DNA of 64,000 nucleotides, taken from assembly GCF_014356525.2 (NCBI RefSeq), contig NC_052515.1, positions 20,899,725 to 20,963,724 of the forward strand. The letters are read 5' to 3'. The DNA is from Nilaparvata lugens (Eukaryota > Arthropoda > Insecta > Hemiptera > Delphacidae). The position numbers were made by a program, and so were the translations under genes. Each line of letters starts with the position of its first letter. The stretch's first letter is position 1. The notes below the pieces were generated by a model, which had not been told where the DNA came from, did no database searches, and saw only the letters and a list, made by a program, of their open reading frames with translations. Positions 52,390 through 64,000 of the stretch are shown here, in pieces.

Positions 52390-53140
52390 TAGCTTCAGTC
52401 TTTTGTCGTGAATAGATATAAAACTCAGATCTTAGATGAAACACATTTAAATTTCCGGTATGAAACTCGCCACAGGACTAACTATAATTTTTATGTTCCA
52501 CAACTGAAACATGGGTCAGAACTGTCAAATTCATTTTACCTGGCTCACATTTTATATAGAAACTTGCCGAATGTAATAAGAGAGGCGGAGGTGTATAGTC
52601 TAGCCGTTTACCGAAGGGGTGTGGACAGGTGGCTGTATCACATTGGCTGGGAGGCAGCCAAAGCTCTGCTCCGCTCACGTTATATTCGATAACTATCAGA
52701 AAGCAAGAACTATCAAAGGATTTATCATATTGATTTTTTCCCTCTATCAATTCATTACATTACAAAATAAATACACGACGCGAATTCATAGCCTCCTTCA
52801 TTCCCTGAAATTTATTGGCCTGTACAAAAAATAAAATCAATCCCAAGTTTAGTTAATATTTTTCTTTTTATTTCTTAATTAAGTATTATTTCTTAATTAT
52901 TATTTCTTAATTAAGTATTATTTCTTATTTTACTATTATTTGAATTTGTATTTAATCCATTATTATATTCTGAAGCTTATCTTTTCTATTGTAGCCTAAT
53001 TATTTTATGTAGTGACTGCTTGTGCTGTCTATGGAACTCTCCTCCACACGCACACGTTTAGTCTTTGTCGAGGAATTTCGTAATTATTGAGTTTTTCACT
53101 GTAAATACTTGAAGGAATAAAGAATATTTGAATTGAACAT
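52390..53140 (+). mobile_element. 5'-truncated non-LTR retrotransposon tail
   Basis: An open segment 52408-52692 encodes HRTNYNFYVPQLKHGSELSN and ILYRNLPNVIREAEVYSLAV, the usual C-terminal region of Jockey/CR1-type polyproteins. It ends RSRYIR-stop. The 3' part contains a TTTCTTAATTAAGTATTA repeat (52860-52930) and finishes GGAATAAAGAATATTTGAAT (about 53114), a typical element end. Confidence 0.75.
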
Positions 53141-53321
53141 ATTCTTCTAGGTTATTTAGACAAGATCCTCACCCTGTCGTGGTCGACGATGGCATTTACG
53201 CAGAAACGAAAACTCAGATTTAAATGAATGATTGTATTTGCAGATTTTCAAGTAACGTGTTTAGTACCATCCCAAGATTGGCCGTTTTTTCGATTGTCGG
53301 CCGACACTAACTTATGACAAG

Positions 53322-53418
53322 TCCACATTTTGGCTCACCCTGGTAACCCAACGTAGGCCAGCGCTGGCAGACCACTCTTCCACACACTGCCGCTTGTCGT
53401 CATTGAGCCAAAATGTGG
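53322..53418. repeat. small foldback
   Basis: TCCACATTTTGGCTCA at 53322 is mirrored by TGAGCCAAAATGTGGA at 53403, with a GC-richer core (CCAACGTAGGCCAGCGCTGG) similar to a string near 33378 (CCAGCGGTAGCCAACGTTGG). Confidence 0.65.
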
Positions 53419-53442
53419 AAGCAACATTAGAAGTAGGTAGTA

Positions 53443-53584
53443 GGTCCTCACACTTACAGATTCCAGGATAGCTCGGCAGAACTTGAAAGGAAGTTCTCCA
53501 ATTGGCTGATTATGTGGAATTATTGAGAATCAGCCAATCGGAGAGCTTTCTGTCCTGTCGTCCCGGTAAGTGTGAAAACAACCA
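53443..53584. repeat. small foldback
   Basis: GTCCTCACACTTAC..CAATTGGCTGATT is mirrored by AATCAGCCAATCGG..GGTAAGTGTGAAAAC. A related single arm (GAGCTTTCTGTCCTATCGTA) occurs near 59871. Confidence 0.65.
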
Positions 53585-54005
53585 ATGGCTGATAATCCAG
53601 CTGTTGATGTGGTGAGAATTGATTATTGAGTCTGATTATTGATCGACAATGGTAAATGTGTAAACCCTTACAGGGTTTGGTACCATTACAGTACCAAAAT
53701 AAAACCCTTGGAGAACAATAGAAAAATACAAGTAAAAATTATATGCATAGTTATAATAGTTGAAGAATTGATACTAATCTGAACTTTACTGACAACAAAA
53801 TATGCTTTATTGAAATGGTAGTTTCCTACCTACAACTGTCCAATATCAGCATTGAGATGTTTCTAGTACGGTATTTAACACACTAAATAAGGTCTTTAAC
53901 AATGACTCACTCTTCTTTGCCAGTATTAAAGGATTTCTATCTAAATAGATCTACTGAAAACACATTTTTAACAAAAATTAAAGTCTGTTCAAAAATGCTA
54001 AATAA

Positions 54006-54770
54006 TTATTTTTTAGCATCTTTTTTATCACTTTTTGCCATGAGTTCTTCAAGATACTTTTCTTCTCGGAGCTGTTTACGTTGCTCTCTGGCTGTTCTCC
54101 TCTCTTCTTTTTCCTTCTTTTCCAGCATCTCCTGGAACCGCTCTTCTCTGGGATCAACAGTGTATCCGAAGTGTCTTCTTACCTCTTCTATCAATCGTTC
54201 CTTGTTTTGTCGTTCAGCCATCGCTGCCTTCAGTTTATGCTCTCGTTTTGCGTTCAATTCCTTTTTCCACTGTTCTAACTTTTTCATGTTGGCAGCTATC
54301 TTTTGCTGTCTTTTAGCGATTGTATCTTCCGCTTCTAGAATAGCGTTTACTTGGCTCTTTACCATTTCTTGAATGGTATGTGGATACTTCAAGCTTTCAT
54401 ACTCACTTCTTTCCTCAATGTCCTTCACTGTAGGCCACATGACCCCCGGTTCTACCCCACTAGCACTGCCATACCTCCCGTACATTCTCCGACGGTATTT
54501 CACGGATAAATGAAATTTAGCCTGAGGTTCAGGATACGGTAGTTGATCGTTAACAATATTTCTATGTGGTGCTGTCAAACGCGATACGTTGCGCTTCCTT
54601 TCGATCATTTCTTCACGCTCTCGTCTCGCCAGTTCGTGTTCATCTTCCGCAGGTTCTGTAGCAACATTTGCAACCGCTGCATCGTTCGATAGGAGTTTTA
54701 CACTGCTGCATTGAAAAACACTCAGTATACCTTTAAATTTAGAAACCTTTGATTCAAATAACAATGCCAT
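54006..54770 (-). CDS. GADD45GIP1: mitochondrial large-subunit ribosomal protein mL64 (GADD45GIP1/CRIF1)
   Basis: An intronless 254-aa frame on the minus strand, ATG at 54770, stop TAA at 54008-54006. Identification rests on the family core: RYGSASGVEPGVMWPTVKDI (human [20 protein letters not shown]), then HTIQEM, a long Lys/Glu-rich helix, and FGYTVDPREERFQEMLEKKE (human [20 protein letters not shown]). The protein is part of the mitochondrial large ribosomal subunit near the exit tunnel and aids insertion of OXPHOS subunits; a nuclear role is described in mammals. The first ~30 residues lack acids until EPAEDEHE and could be the mitochondrial presequence. Single-exon structure could also mean a retrocopy, but the frame is fully intact. 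It is divergent from the gene at 55724. Confidence 0.9.
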   Translation of the reverse strand: MALLFESKVSKFKGILSVFQCSSVKLLSNDAAVANVATEPAEDEHELARREREEMIERKRNVSRLTAPHRNIVNDQLPYPEPQAKFHLSVKYRRRMYGRYGSASGVEPGVMWPTVKDIEERSEYESLKYPHTIQEMVKSQVNAILEAEDTIAKRQQKIAANMKKLEQWKKELNAKREHKLKAAMAERQNKERLIEEVRRHFGYTVDPREERFQEMLEKKEKEERRTAREQRKQLREEKYLEELMAKSDKKDAKK

Positions 54771-55723
54771 GTTTGCTTGAGTAAAATTTTTAGAACATAA
54801 CCTAACAACTAACCTACAATTTTCAAAATGGCGAACTTTATCACTGCTTTCTTGATGATAGAATAGGTCTATTTTGTCAATGACTTGTCAGTTTTGATCA
54901 AGCTATAATTTATGAATATATAAAACTTTATAATAAATTCAAATCAATAAAATAGAATTGAAAAATAAATAGCGTATATTCTACATATTTCATAGGAATT
55001 ATTAGAAAAAAGATAGTGTCAAACTTTCATCCATTTTTTCATTCATTTATTTCCCCTCAATCAGAAAAAAAACAAGAAATTGGATGTTTTCCCAAATTTT
55101 TAAGCTAGTGATAAATTGTTTCCAAAACAATATTTTTTATTAACTATTTTATTCTTGTTCAAATGCATGCCGTAAGGTGCTGCTACCTAGTGAGCAACTA
55201 GTCAACCAAATCTCATATGGTTTTTTGATAGCGGACGACTCACGTCTGTGATCGCAAGCAGCAGGCTTTTTCGTTTGGTACTTTCGTTTGATGTTCATAG
55301 CATGATGTATTGAGTGTCTTGTTCCCAGGTGTTGTGTATGTGAAATGTAAATGTATGCGGCGTTAATTCCTCCAATTTTTGTACTTATAAGGTCACCTCA
55401 CTTAGAATTTTAAAGTTTGCATGCACTTCATTATCTTTAACCCAAATGTCAACGTGATTTCTTTTAAAATTTGGTTTATAAAACGATACAAAGTTTTGGG
55501 ATTATTAACCTTGGAGTGAGTAGTTAAAAAGTTTATCAAGTGTTCTCAAATTGCCTACGTCTGGGGCATTTCATTACCAGGGCTTTGTTTTCAAAATAAA
55601 CCGAAATGCATTTGATAAATTCGTTACCTTAGTGGATTACGGGATTAGTGCATCGCTTATGTTGAAGTGAATTTCTATTGAAGGCCCAAAACCTAATTGC
55701 GGGCTCAAGGTTTTCTTAGCAAA
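54771..55723. other. divergent intergenic / promoter region
   Basis: About 950 bp separates the mL64 start codon (minus) from the next ATG (plus). It should hold both promoters and the 5' UTR of the plus-strand gene. No clear TATA or CCAAT pair could be chosen. Confidence 0.4.
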
Positions 55724-56006
55724 ATGAAATTACTGAGAAAAACATTGGTTTTATTTTGGATAATAGTGCAGTGTTCGGGCAACAGTGAATTCGAGCAGCA
55801 TCGAACTGGTAGAAAATTACAATCTAGTGAGAGTGAGAGAAGTGAAAAAAGTACAGGTAGTGATAGTTCGCCAGAAATGTCATCGACTGAAAAATTGTAT
55901 AGACAATATACAGCGGCTGGATATGTCAGTAGGACCCTCCAAAGGGCTTCATCATCATCTGTTTTAGATGAAGCTCATTCTCATGCTGCAGCAAGGTTGG
56001 ATCCAG
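55724..56006 (+). CDS. first coding exon of an unrecognised secreted or membrane protein (partial)
   Basis: ATG at 55724 (context AAAATG) opens MKLLRKTLVLFWIIVQCSGN, a classical signal peptide with basic n-region, hydrophobic core and likely cleavage near CSG|NS. A Ser/Glu-rich low-complexity stretch follows (SESERSEKSTGSDSSPEMSS), then KLYRQYTAAGYVSRTLQRAS. The exon ends in a donor (CCAG|GTGAGT) at 56006 in phase 1 after 94 codons. Earlier in-frame TTG codons are upstream of the ATG but are not plausible starts. No downstream exon was found in the remaining 8 kb, so the first intron is long and the gene continues outside the window. Function unknown; I do not recognise the family. Confidence 0.65.
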
Positions 56007-57325
56007 GTGAGTTCTTATTTTAATTACATAAAATTCTACCTAACCTCAACTGACAAAAAGTCAAATTTTCAGAGATAATCTGGACCAAAATAGAAATTCA
56101 GCAACAACCATCATTATCCTGAACCATATGCAGGTGTTATTTTTAAGCTATTCGAAATAACTACTTCTTACCTCTATAATTTTCTAATAAGTTATAGTCT
56201 GCTCTTCATCCCCAGCTAAACCATTTATAAAGCAACACGTGTCTTTTTATCGGTTTTCAGTGAATAAAATAAGAAAAAAATATCTTCTTCTATTATCGCT
56301 TTCTTTCAATATATTGTTAATGTTCAATGTATGAGGTTTTGATACTTGAGTTACCGTAATAAAAATTGGGCAATCTTCAATATAGGCTGGCTTATCTAAG
56401 TAAAAGTTTCTAATTACCTAGTTTAATCAAGTTTATAAGTACAGAAAGTCAATATTTGTATCCCAGAATAGAACTATTTTCTTAGATATCTGATAGCTGC
56501 AGTATCTTCAACAGCAGGGATCTCAATCCTTCCCAAACAGATCTTATGTGGCCCGAGGAAAGCTAGCTTATTAAAAACTTCATTTTTACTATTAAATATA
56601 AGTATTGTAGCCTACCTACTTGCTCACTCGTCACTTCTTTTTCAACGTAAAATTAAATTTAGCTGTAAACCGTCAGATAAGCATAAACAATCAATCCCTA
56701 TGATGGAAACATCAAAGTTTGATCATAAATAAGCGGAAATTCTAAGTTGTAAACAAATGCAATCTTCTCACTAAAAATATGTTTTCTCTTCAAGCTTTTC
56801 AATGATCATATTTATATTTAGTACTCAAATACATAAATTAATAACTTATATATCGACAAGTTCTTCATCAATAAAGTTATCACAATGAAATAGCAATTTG
56901 TAAAACTAAGCAAAAAATAATAAAAATCACTATTGGATTAAATGAAATTCATAAAAGTGTTGGGGGGTGACTTTATTCCCACCCCACCTTGCTGGCCCGC
57001 CAAGTCTTCCAAAATTTTAGAATGTGGCCATTGAGAGAAAAAGGTTGGAGACCCCTACTCCACAGCGTAATCATCATTCTTCTCTTAAATACCTGATATC
57101 AATGGAAGTTCTTCTTTTCATGAGTAGCTAATAAACAATTTATAAATTAAGTAGGCTATTGGAGGTCTGGATCAGAGCGGTCTTGGGAAGTCAGTAGATA
57201 TCGTTGCCCGCAGATCGCTATCTGGTGTACAGACCTTAAGTTATTTAATTCATAAATGTTAATTTTTTAAATAAGTTTCTTGATTAGCTCTTCATTGTTG
57301 CAACTATTTCTAACGGGACCAGTTG

Positions 57326-57605
57326 ACTTTATTTATTAATTTATTACATCGATAGAAAAACTACAGGATATGCTACAGAGGCTTACAGGCTTTCTCCAAA
57401 AGAAACCTCATTGAATACAGATTGGTTACACAAAATTGATACGAAAGAAAGAAATAATAATTATAATAGGATGATAATATTAGGTGGTTTTACAAAATTG
57501 ATATACAAAAAAAAATAAAAATAATAGGATGATAATATTAGGTGGTTTCACAAAAGAAATAAGGTACGAAAGAAATAAGAAAAAATAATAGGATGATAAT
57601 ATTAG
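57326..57605 (-). mobile_element. antisense non-LTR 3' end with short tandem repeats
   Basis: It begins TTTATTTATTAATTTATTAC (an antisense A/T tail) followed by GGCTTTCTCCAAAAGAAACC, the same style as the insert at 26522. The inner part repeats AATAGGATGATAATATTAGG three times (about 57466, 57522, 57588). Confidence 0.55.
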
Positions 57606-58499
57606 GGTGTACACACACTACACAAGCGTAAAATGTCTTATGTAATAACATAGTTGTTTCCAGTATGTGCTCTAATACTGGTCAGGCATTTCCGTTCCAT
57701 GCAGGTACTAAATTTTTATGAAGGATGGTCGCTGCTAGATCTCTATGATGGTTTGTTATCTCTGATTGTTTCCTTAATTATTGTCTAATGGATGAATTGA
57801 ATCAGGCATACTTGGATAAATAGAATCATTTTCTGATGTCAGTCTCCCTGAAATAGTGTATCCCATAAGATTAGTTTTTTAAACAGTCTCACTCGAATAA
57901 ATAAAGAAAGTTAATCCACTGTATTATAAGTTAATGTAATAGTTCACTGTAATTTATCGCCTAATAATCTGCTGTATATTAGGCTAAATGACCTGATTTA
58001 TTTTATAATCAAGATTACCTAAACATTCTTTTCAACTTCGGTAAAACATTGTCGAACTATTGAAATAATGCAATATGTAGTCAGACGTATTACGACATTA
58101 ATGCTTAAGGCGATACAATATAATAGCTGTCTGCACTAGAACTGCACAGAATAGAGCCCATAGCTATGACATGTCAGCTGTTGGGCAAAGCCTCATCCAA
58201 TTACCGAACATTATAATATTATGCAAGACGCCAGCTTATGGAAGGTCAGTGAAGTTGATCGACTTTCATTTCTCGATGCTGCTAAGCTCAACCTCAACTC
58301 AACCCAATAACCCTGAATCGTCACTCTGTGTCTTGTTGGAACAATGAGTTCATTGTGTCACACAAAAATGCTTGAACAAATTTGTTCTGCACGAGTTGAC
58401 TAGATTTTACCATAGAGAAAATATAGGTATCCTACTAGTTATATATTAGTTAGGTATCCTACTAACCTATACTTATTTTATGGCTATACTTTGTAGATT

Positions 58500-58650
58500 G
58501 GATTATGTTTAACTTCATCATTTTTTTTCGTTTTTCGGATTATGCATAGCTTCATCATTTTTTTCATTTTTTGGATTATGCTTAGCTTTATCATTTTTTG
58601 GAGTATCTATAGCTTCATCATTTTTCGGATTACGCTTAGCTTCATCATTT
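58500..58650. repeat. minisatellite, GCTTAGCTTCATCATTTTT
   Basis: Five degenerate units of GGATTATGCTTAGCTTCATC plus a T-rich run, unit length varying from about 27 to 45 bp. Confidence 0.8.
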
Positions 58651-59210
58651 TTGTTGGGCTAGTGGTTTCAAATCTCGATTGAGAACTTGTATACTATGAT
58701 ATTTTATCATAATTTTTCGTCCCATGTGACTCGTCAGTCGAATATCATATTATAATTTTCACAAATTTACTGTAAACTTTTTTTTAGTAGAGGACGTGCT
58801 CCAAAGTACTGGGACATATCTTCATTTATTTATTTGAATCTTGATCCTTGATCTGTAAAATGGGAATATCTTTCACTCAAGTCATGTTTGATGGTTTATA
58901 GTGGTAGAGTAGACATTACTGTCCAAACTTAGCCACGTCAACAAATAAAAAAGTAATTCTATTCTATATTCCATGTCTATCTAGTTACAAACATTTACGA
59001 TATATAACTGGCGAATATAGTTCCATGGATGTGTATGAGTTGACAACGTCAATAGGAACAACTTAATAGAATTTATCACTTAGCTTGAACTGTTTTACCT
59101 GAATGAGTAGACTAGTTTATTTTAATGTCCCCATTTTCTAAGTGTTTTTGTGCATTGTGGAGGAACATTTGAATTTTTCTCTGTGTCTGAGAATGAGAGT
59201 TCAAGTACGT

Positions 59211-59490
59211 TGTAGGAATGTGAATCAGTTGTAGATTTGAGTAGAGAGACCTTAAGTACGAGAGACTTTAAGTATCAAATTATTAGATTATTCCATGCTG
59301 ATGTTCGTATTATATTTTCTGTTAATCCAAAAGTAAGTAAACGAAAAGTACGAATGAATCTTCATTTGAGTTTGAAATTGGAAGTTTCATATAATTATGT
59401 AGTAGGAATGTGAATTAGTTATAGATTTGAATAGGGAGACCTTAATTGATACTTCAAGTATCAAATTAACTATCATGCTAACGTTTATAT
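59211..59490. repeat. direct repeat pair, ~90 bp
   Basis: GTAGGAATGTGAATCAGTTG..TAGATTTGAGTAGAGAGACC..AAGTATCAAATTA at 59213 recurs, diverged, at 59402-59490. Confidence 0.7.
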
Positions 59491-59940
59491 ATTTCCATAG
59501 CTTATGTGTAGGGGGAAGTGATTTAGGACATTAGACGGATTAGTGATGGAAAATTTGAAACTTTCGAATGAAGAAAGCACTGTAGAAATGTTGCTTCAAA
59601 ACACACCTACGCAAATCTGCATCCTTCAAAAAGAGAAATTGGAATTTCCTCTCAAACTGTGAGTGACATCTAGGTAAATTTCGATGAGAGACATCCCCTA
59701 GAATAGTATATAGACACAATCTATATAGTATATATACACTAGTAGTTCTGTGAACAGTAGACCTCGCGCTCAGTAAGTTACAGTGAACTGTTGTTATGTT
59801 TTCTCAAAAATTAATAAATAATTTATCAATTTAAAATGTCTAGGAAAAATCCTAAATAAACAAACATAGAGCTTTCTGTCCTATCGTACCGTGACGTGTC
59901 GTCCCGGAATGTGAGTGTGATCAGGTCTGACTGCAACTAC

Positions 59941-60087
59941 TGTCTATAACGTTGATGGAAAGATACATTTTCAAGATGTTCGATGTTTTTGAACGGGTGG
60001 TATTATAGTCAACTGTCTACTAACTTTGATTGAAAGATACATTTTCAAGATGTTCGATGTTTTTGAACGGGTAGTATTATAGTCCAC
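59941..60087. repeat. tandem duplicate, 73-bp unit
   Basis: GGAAAGATACATTTTCAAGA and TGTTCGATGTTTTTGAACGG are present in both units (59941-60012 and 60014-60087) with few differences. Confidence 0.85.
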
Positions 60088-60189
60088 TAAACAGCTGATT
60101 TATGATGAATAATTCTATATTCTGATTTTTACTCTAATATTGGCGTATGAAGGAGGCTCCTTTTTCCTTTTATATTATCCTTGAAATGC

Positions 60190-60370
60190 AAAATTTCCAA
60201 AAACCTTGTATATACGTCGACGCGCAATTTAAAACGGAACATACCTGTCAAATTTCATGGAAATCTATTACCGCGTTTCGCCGTAAATGCGCAACATTTA
60301 AACATTAAGAGAAATGCCAAACCGTCGACTTGAATCTGAGACCTCACTTCGCTCGGTCAACTATTCTTGA
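60190..60370. repeat. Helitron-like or other dispersed repeat fragment
   Basis: The block AAAACGGAACATACCTGTCA, TTTCATGGAAATCTATTACC, GCGTTTCGCCGTAAATGCGC, CTCACTTCGCTCGGTCAA is noticeably GC-richer than its surroundings and of the style of dispersed insect repeats ending in CTTCGCTCG words. The class is uncertain. Confidence 0.4.
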
Positions 60371-63300
60371 GACATTCCGCCCCTGAAGAGGTGACTCAGC
60401 ATTGATCGAGAATCAACTCTCAAATCACTAATTGTCGATCAAATATCGACGAGGAGACTTATCGTAATATAAATCACTGATTTCTGTTGATTTTCACTTC
60501 CAAATTGATCAGTCTTTGGCTGGTTTTGGAAAGTAAATTTTCAACTTGAGCTGTGTGAACCAACCTCTTGTGAATTGTGATCGATCTGAATTTCAAACAT
60601 AGCCTAATATACCGCCGTGCGACATGCGACTTCACTCAATCTCACGATCTACATCCAAACTTCTAAGTTATCTCAACCTCTGGTGTCTCAAGTTGTCTGT
60701 AAACATTTCAGTGTGCGCTTCTTGATAATCTCAGCTTGATGTCAATTCCATCCAGATTTGGACTTGGAAAAGCTAACCTTAAACGATTACTATCTTATAT
60801 ACATATATCTATGGCTTGATCACTTGAATCTCGCTTGGTGTATTCACGTTCTTTCTTTCTCTCTCACACTTTCTTTGTCCTCTCCTTAGTTTCTATTCAT
60901 TCTTATTCGATATTTTCTTTCTCTCACATTCACACAATGTGCCAAACATCTAAATAAGGCGTCGCATTGATCTTTCAAACAGCTGAGAGTCCTACTGAGT
61001 TAGATATTGTCTTTTACAGTGAATCTCTTTCTGTATTTTCATCTCTCCTTACCATCGTTCTTGTTTTTTCACCTTTGTTTTGAAGAGAGATAAAAGAAAA
61101 TGGGGGGGGGGAGGTGATCTATGATGCTAGTTCAAATTCATTTGTGTATTTACAGTCAAGTATTTTATACCCCGAGTATTCTGTCGTACAAATCCAGCAT
61201 TGTTTCTATGTGAAGTGGGTTTTTCAAGTTTTTTTTCTTGGTCCGTACTAGAATGATTGGATATGATTCAGTTCAACTTTTACTGGAGTTCCTGTATCCC
61301 AAAATCCCAATTTCCACTAGAAACATGCAATTCTGTAATATAGGGAAAAGTCTGCCTTGCATTGAACTTGGAGATATCATGTGGTTATGTATTGTGTACG
61401 AGACCTTCCTCCCATATTATAACGGTTGATATTTTATAAATTATTATGTCCCTCAAATTGTTTTCTATGTGAGATCAAACTCACTATAAGCTTCAAGATT
61501 ATCTCTATACGTTGTAAAATATTACGATACGGTACACATGTTGAGTATTGTATTTCCAGATAGGTTTGGATTTCTGAATAAAAGTTTTATTGGTTGATTG
61601 ATTCATTTTTTTATCATAGGGTGGGTGTCGGTTGGACGTCCGATAGTTTTTGTATAATTTTTTTATCGTTGTGTCTAATAGACGTGCAATTAAAACACAT
61701 TCTATTTTTTATATTGGCTAATTAATATTTGACTATCAACCCATTTAAAATTTGCAAAAATGTGGGTGAAGTTCAAAAAGAAAAAAAAAGAACGAACTCC
61801 TTCCCTCAGTCCTCAATAATAAGCTCTAAAGATTTGAATAATCTTAGAGGAAACAGTAACATCATTCTTTTGGAATTGTTATTTAGAAACTGAAGACACA
61901 AAAGAAAATATATTATGATCTATTGATTTTTCATTTGCTACATAATACACTTGTATTTCAGTAAGACTGGTTCAACAGAGAATAAGTTAACTGAAATGCG
62001 TTACCTTGTATGTCGATAATATTGATTTCCTCTCAAGTAGGTCAAAGTGTTGCGAATTTAATGCAAGAAAACTGGTTAGTGTCAAAAAAGTTCGATGCCG
62101 TATTTCGTTTCAAACTGTTGATCAGAAAGAAAGATTAAAGTTCATTCTTTCAACTACATAGTTTTTAAGATCCAATTAGAATGAAAAATAATTTTTAGGC
62201 TTTTCAAATTGATAATTATAATAATGATGATCATGATCATCATTTTATTCGTTCACTATCATTTTTCCACTATCATTTTATTATCGCTATCATTTATTTA
62301 CAAATATGAATTACATTAATCTTTTCAATTTATACATTTTGAAGGAATGTTCAAAGCATAGCTATAAAACTGAGTGGAAAATGAATTAAAAAGTTAAAAA
62401 TACAAAAGAGAATAAAATTTGTAAGCTATTCATTTATGTAAAATACGCGTAAACCAGATATCATTACTACAACAAACATTTAAATTTGTAGTTTTTCTTA
62501 AGAAACTGAAAAACACTCTACTTCTCCACTATTAATAAAGTAATTAAAATTCATGGATTTTTTGCCTGGTGTTTGTAGACTTAATGCCTCATTGACGTCA
62601 TTGCTCAGGCTTACTTTAAAAGGGATTTAAATTTATCCGCAACTTGAATTAAGAGACACTTTTTAAATTTGTTTAGGTAACGTGTTTCAGTAGCCGGTTG
62701 CAGCTATCAGCAATAGTTTAGGCCAAGTTCATTGGTCTAAGTATTATAACATGTTCGAGATAAGGTGTTCAATTGTTCTCATAATACTGAGATTCACTTC
62801 AATCTGTCAGCATATCTTATGAATAACACCAATGTCCCCTATTCTAACTATACTGGCACTTTTTACTATAGCTGCTTGCGTCACTGTCTGCTCCGCCATG
62901 TTGGTTTTTTGTATTCATTTTGTCTTATTTTAATTTATTGTGTCTTAAAGTAGGACAAGTAGTTAAAAATGGGAAAACGTCAGTCCATGGAAATTCCAAA
63001 TTTAAAGTGATTTTTGAAACGTAAATATAATTTCCAGATATTTCAAAGTATAAATTTAATTTAGTATATTTTTTGTGCAGTTGAAGCAAAGCTTATCTAT
63101 GCCAACGTGAAATAATAACAGTAACTTCAAATAATTGTGGTAGTCACGACAGTCAATTGAAGCTCTTTTCGAATAGAATGAATTGTTTACAGTATTTAAT
63201 TTTTTACAAGTCATCTATGAGAAGGATACTTTCAGTAAAATTCATATTGTGTTTTAGATATTTTCCAAATACTGATCAATTACATACATTTCAAATTATC

Positions 63301-63392
63301 AAATGAATCCAATTTTCTGATATTGTGATTCAACTAGTTGCACCACTATTCCCATTCCAAAAGAAATTACTCTTCAATGCATTGTTGCGTAT

Positions 63393-63750
63393 AAGTTTTT
63401 GTAGAATTTCAAAAATTTATTCCACTATTTTGATGGATAAGTATTGAAGCTTTGAACTTGAGATGATTAGCGGCTTCGTACAATAAGCCTGCTCTTTTTA
63501 TAATTATTTGTGCTTAAATAAGTATCTAATCATGGAATTTGTTCCAAATGAAATTATCACGTTCTGTTAGTTTTTGTAGAATTTCAAAATTTTATTCCAC
63601 TATTTTGATGGATAAGTATCGATGCTTTGAACTTGAGATGATTAGCGGCTTCGTACAATAAGCCTGCTATTTTTATAATTATTTGTGCTTAAATAAGTAT
63701 CTAATCATGGAATTCGTTCCGAATGAAATTATCACGTTCCGTTAGTATAT
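63393..63750. repeat. tandem duplicate, 176-bp unit
   Basis: AGTTTTTGTAGAATTTCAAA..TGAGATGATTAGCGGCTTCG..GAAATTATCACGTTC is repeated head to tail (63393-63568, 63569 to about 63750) with about 95 percent identity by eye. Confidence 0.9.
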
Positions 63751-64000
63751 TCATATGGTTCTATCTATCGCTAGTTGATATTTAAATTGGACTGTATCAA
63801 TCCATGAATCTTATTTGTAACTCAATTTTTTGTTATTTATTAAATAGTTTTCCTAATTGTTGATGAGTTTTGAATAGTTCTACGTCTCGTTTATTTCATC
63901 AGAGACTGTTCAGAAACTTTCAATAAATCTCAAGAATAAACTGTAAACAAACTACTCATCAAGTTCGACATCTATTTACTTGTAAATTTAGTGCTGATTA

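Larger units (their letters stand above)
56007..64000 (+). other. long first intron of the secreted-protein gene, repeats only
   Basis: No convincing exon in 8 kb. Besides the repeats listed separately it has a run of G (GGGGGGGGGAGG near 61103), a GATCATGATCATCATTTTA-like patch near 62228, and AATAAAAGTTTTATTGGTTG near 61577, which looks like a non-LTR tail. Confidence 0.4.

Noticed and set aside
54081..54372. Plus-strand frame of about 150 residues opposite mL64
   Set aside because: The minus-strand frame is a full-length match to a conserved family; the plus frame is its antisense shadow.

Overview
The window is eukaryotic, AT-rich and intron-rich. The protein-coding genes read as insect genes, and the repeat load (foldback elements, Helitrons, non-LTR fragments) suggests a hemipteran, perhaps a planthopper. 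The species guess rests on general impression, not on a diagnostic marker.

Layout. (1) About 0.9-13.6 kb, plus strand: a multi-exon ETS transcription factor with PNT/SAM domain, AT-hook and ETS domain (ESE/ELF3-ELF5-like). It has one upstream noncoding exon and three alternative terminal exons, each recoding the end of the DNA-recognition helix. (2) 13.6-20 kb: gene-free stretch with several foldback elements. (3) 20.0-24.6 kb, minus strand: CHMP2A/Vps2 (ESCRT-III) in four coding exons. (4) 26.1-30.0 kb: a decayed CR1/Jockey-type non-LTR element that itself carries two later insertions with clear target-site duplications. (5) 30.4-50.7 kb, plus strand: PRMT3 (arginine methyltransferase with N-terminal zinc finger). 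Its introns hold a PIF/Harbinger derivative with remains of both transposon proteins, a second non-LTR fragment, many foldbacks, and a tandem ~3.2 kb duplication that gives two copies of the catalytic double-E exon. (6) 54.0-54.8 kb, minus strand: intronless mitochondrial ribosomal protein mL64 (GADD45GIP1/CRIF1). (7) 55.7 kb, plus strand: the first coding exon of an unrecognised secreted or membrane protein; the last 8 kb look like its first intron.

The genes are unrelated housekeeping or regulatory genes and do not form a pathway. The strongest signals are the triplicated ETS terminal exon with inverted copies of its splice acceptor between the copies, the frame-incompatible duplicated PRMT3 exon, and a Helitron whose empty site is preserved in the sister duplicate. 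No tRNA, rRNA or CRISPR was seen. Exon boundaries come from reading GT/AG sites, phase and family homology by eye; no transcript data were available.
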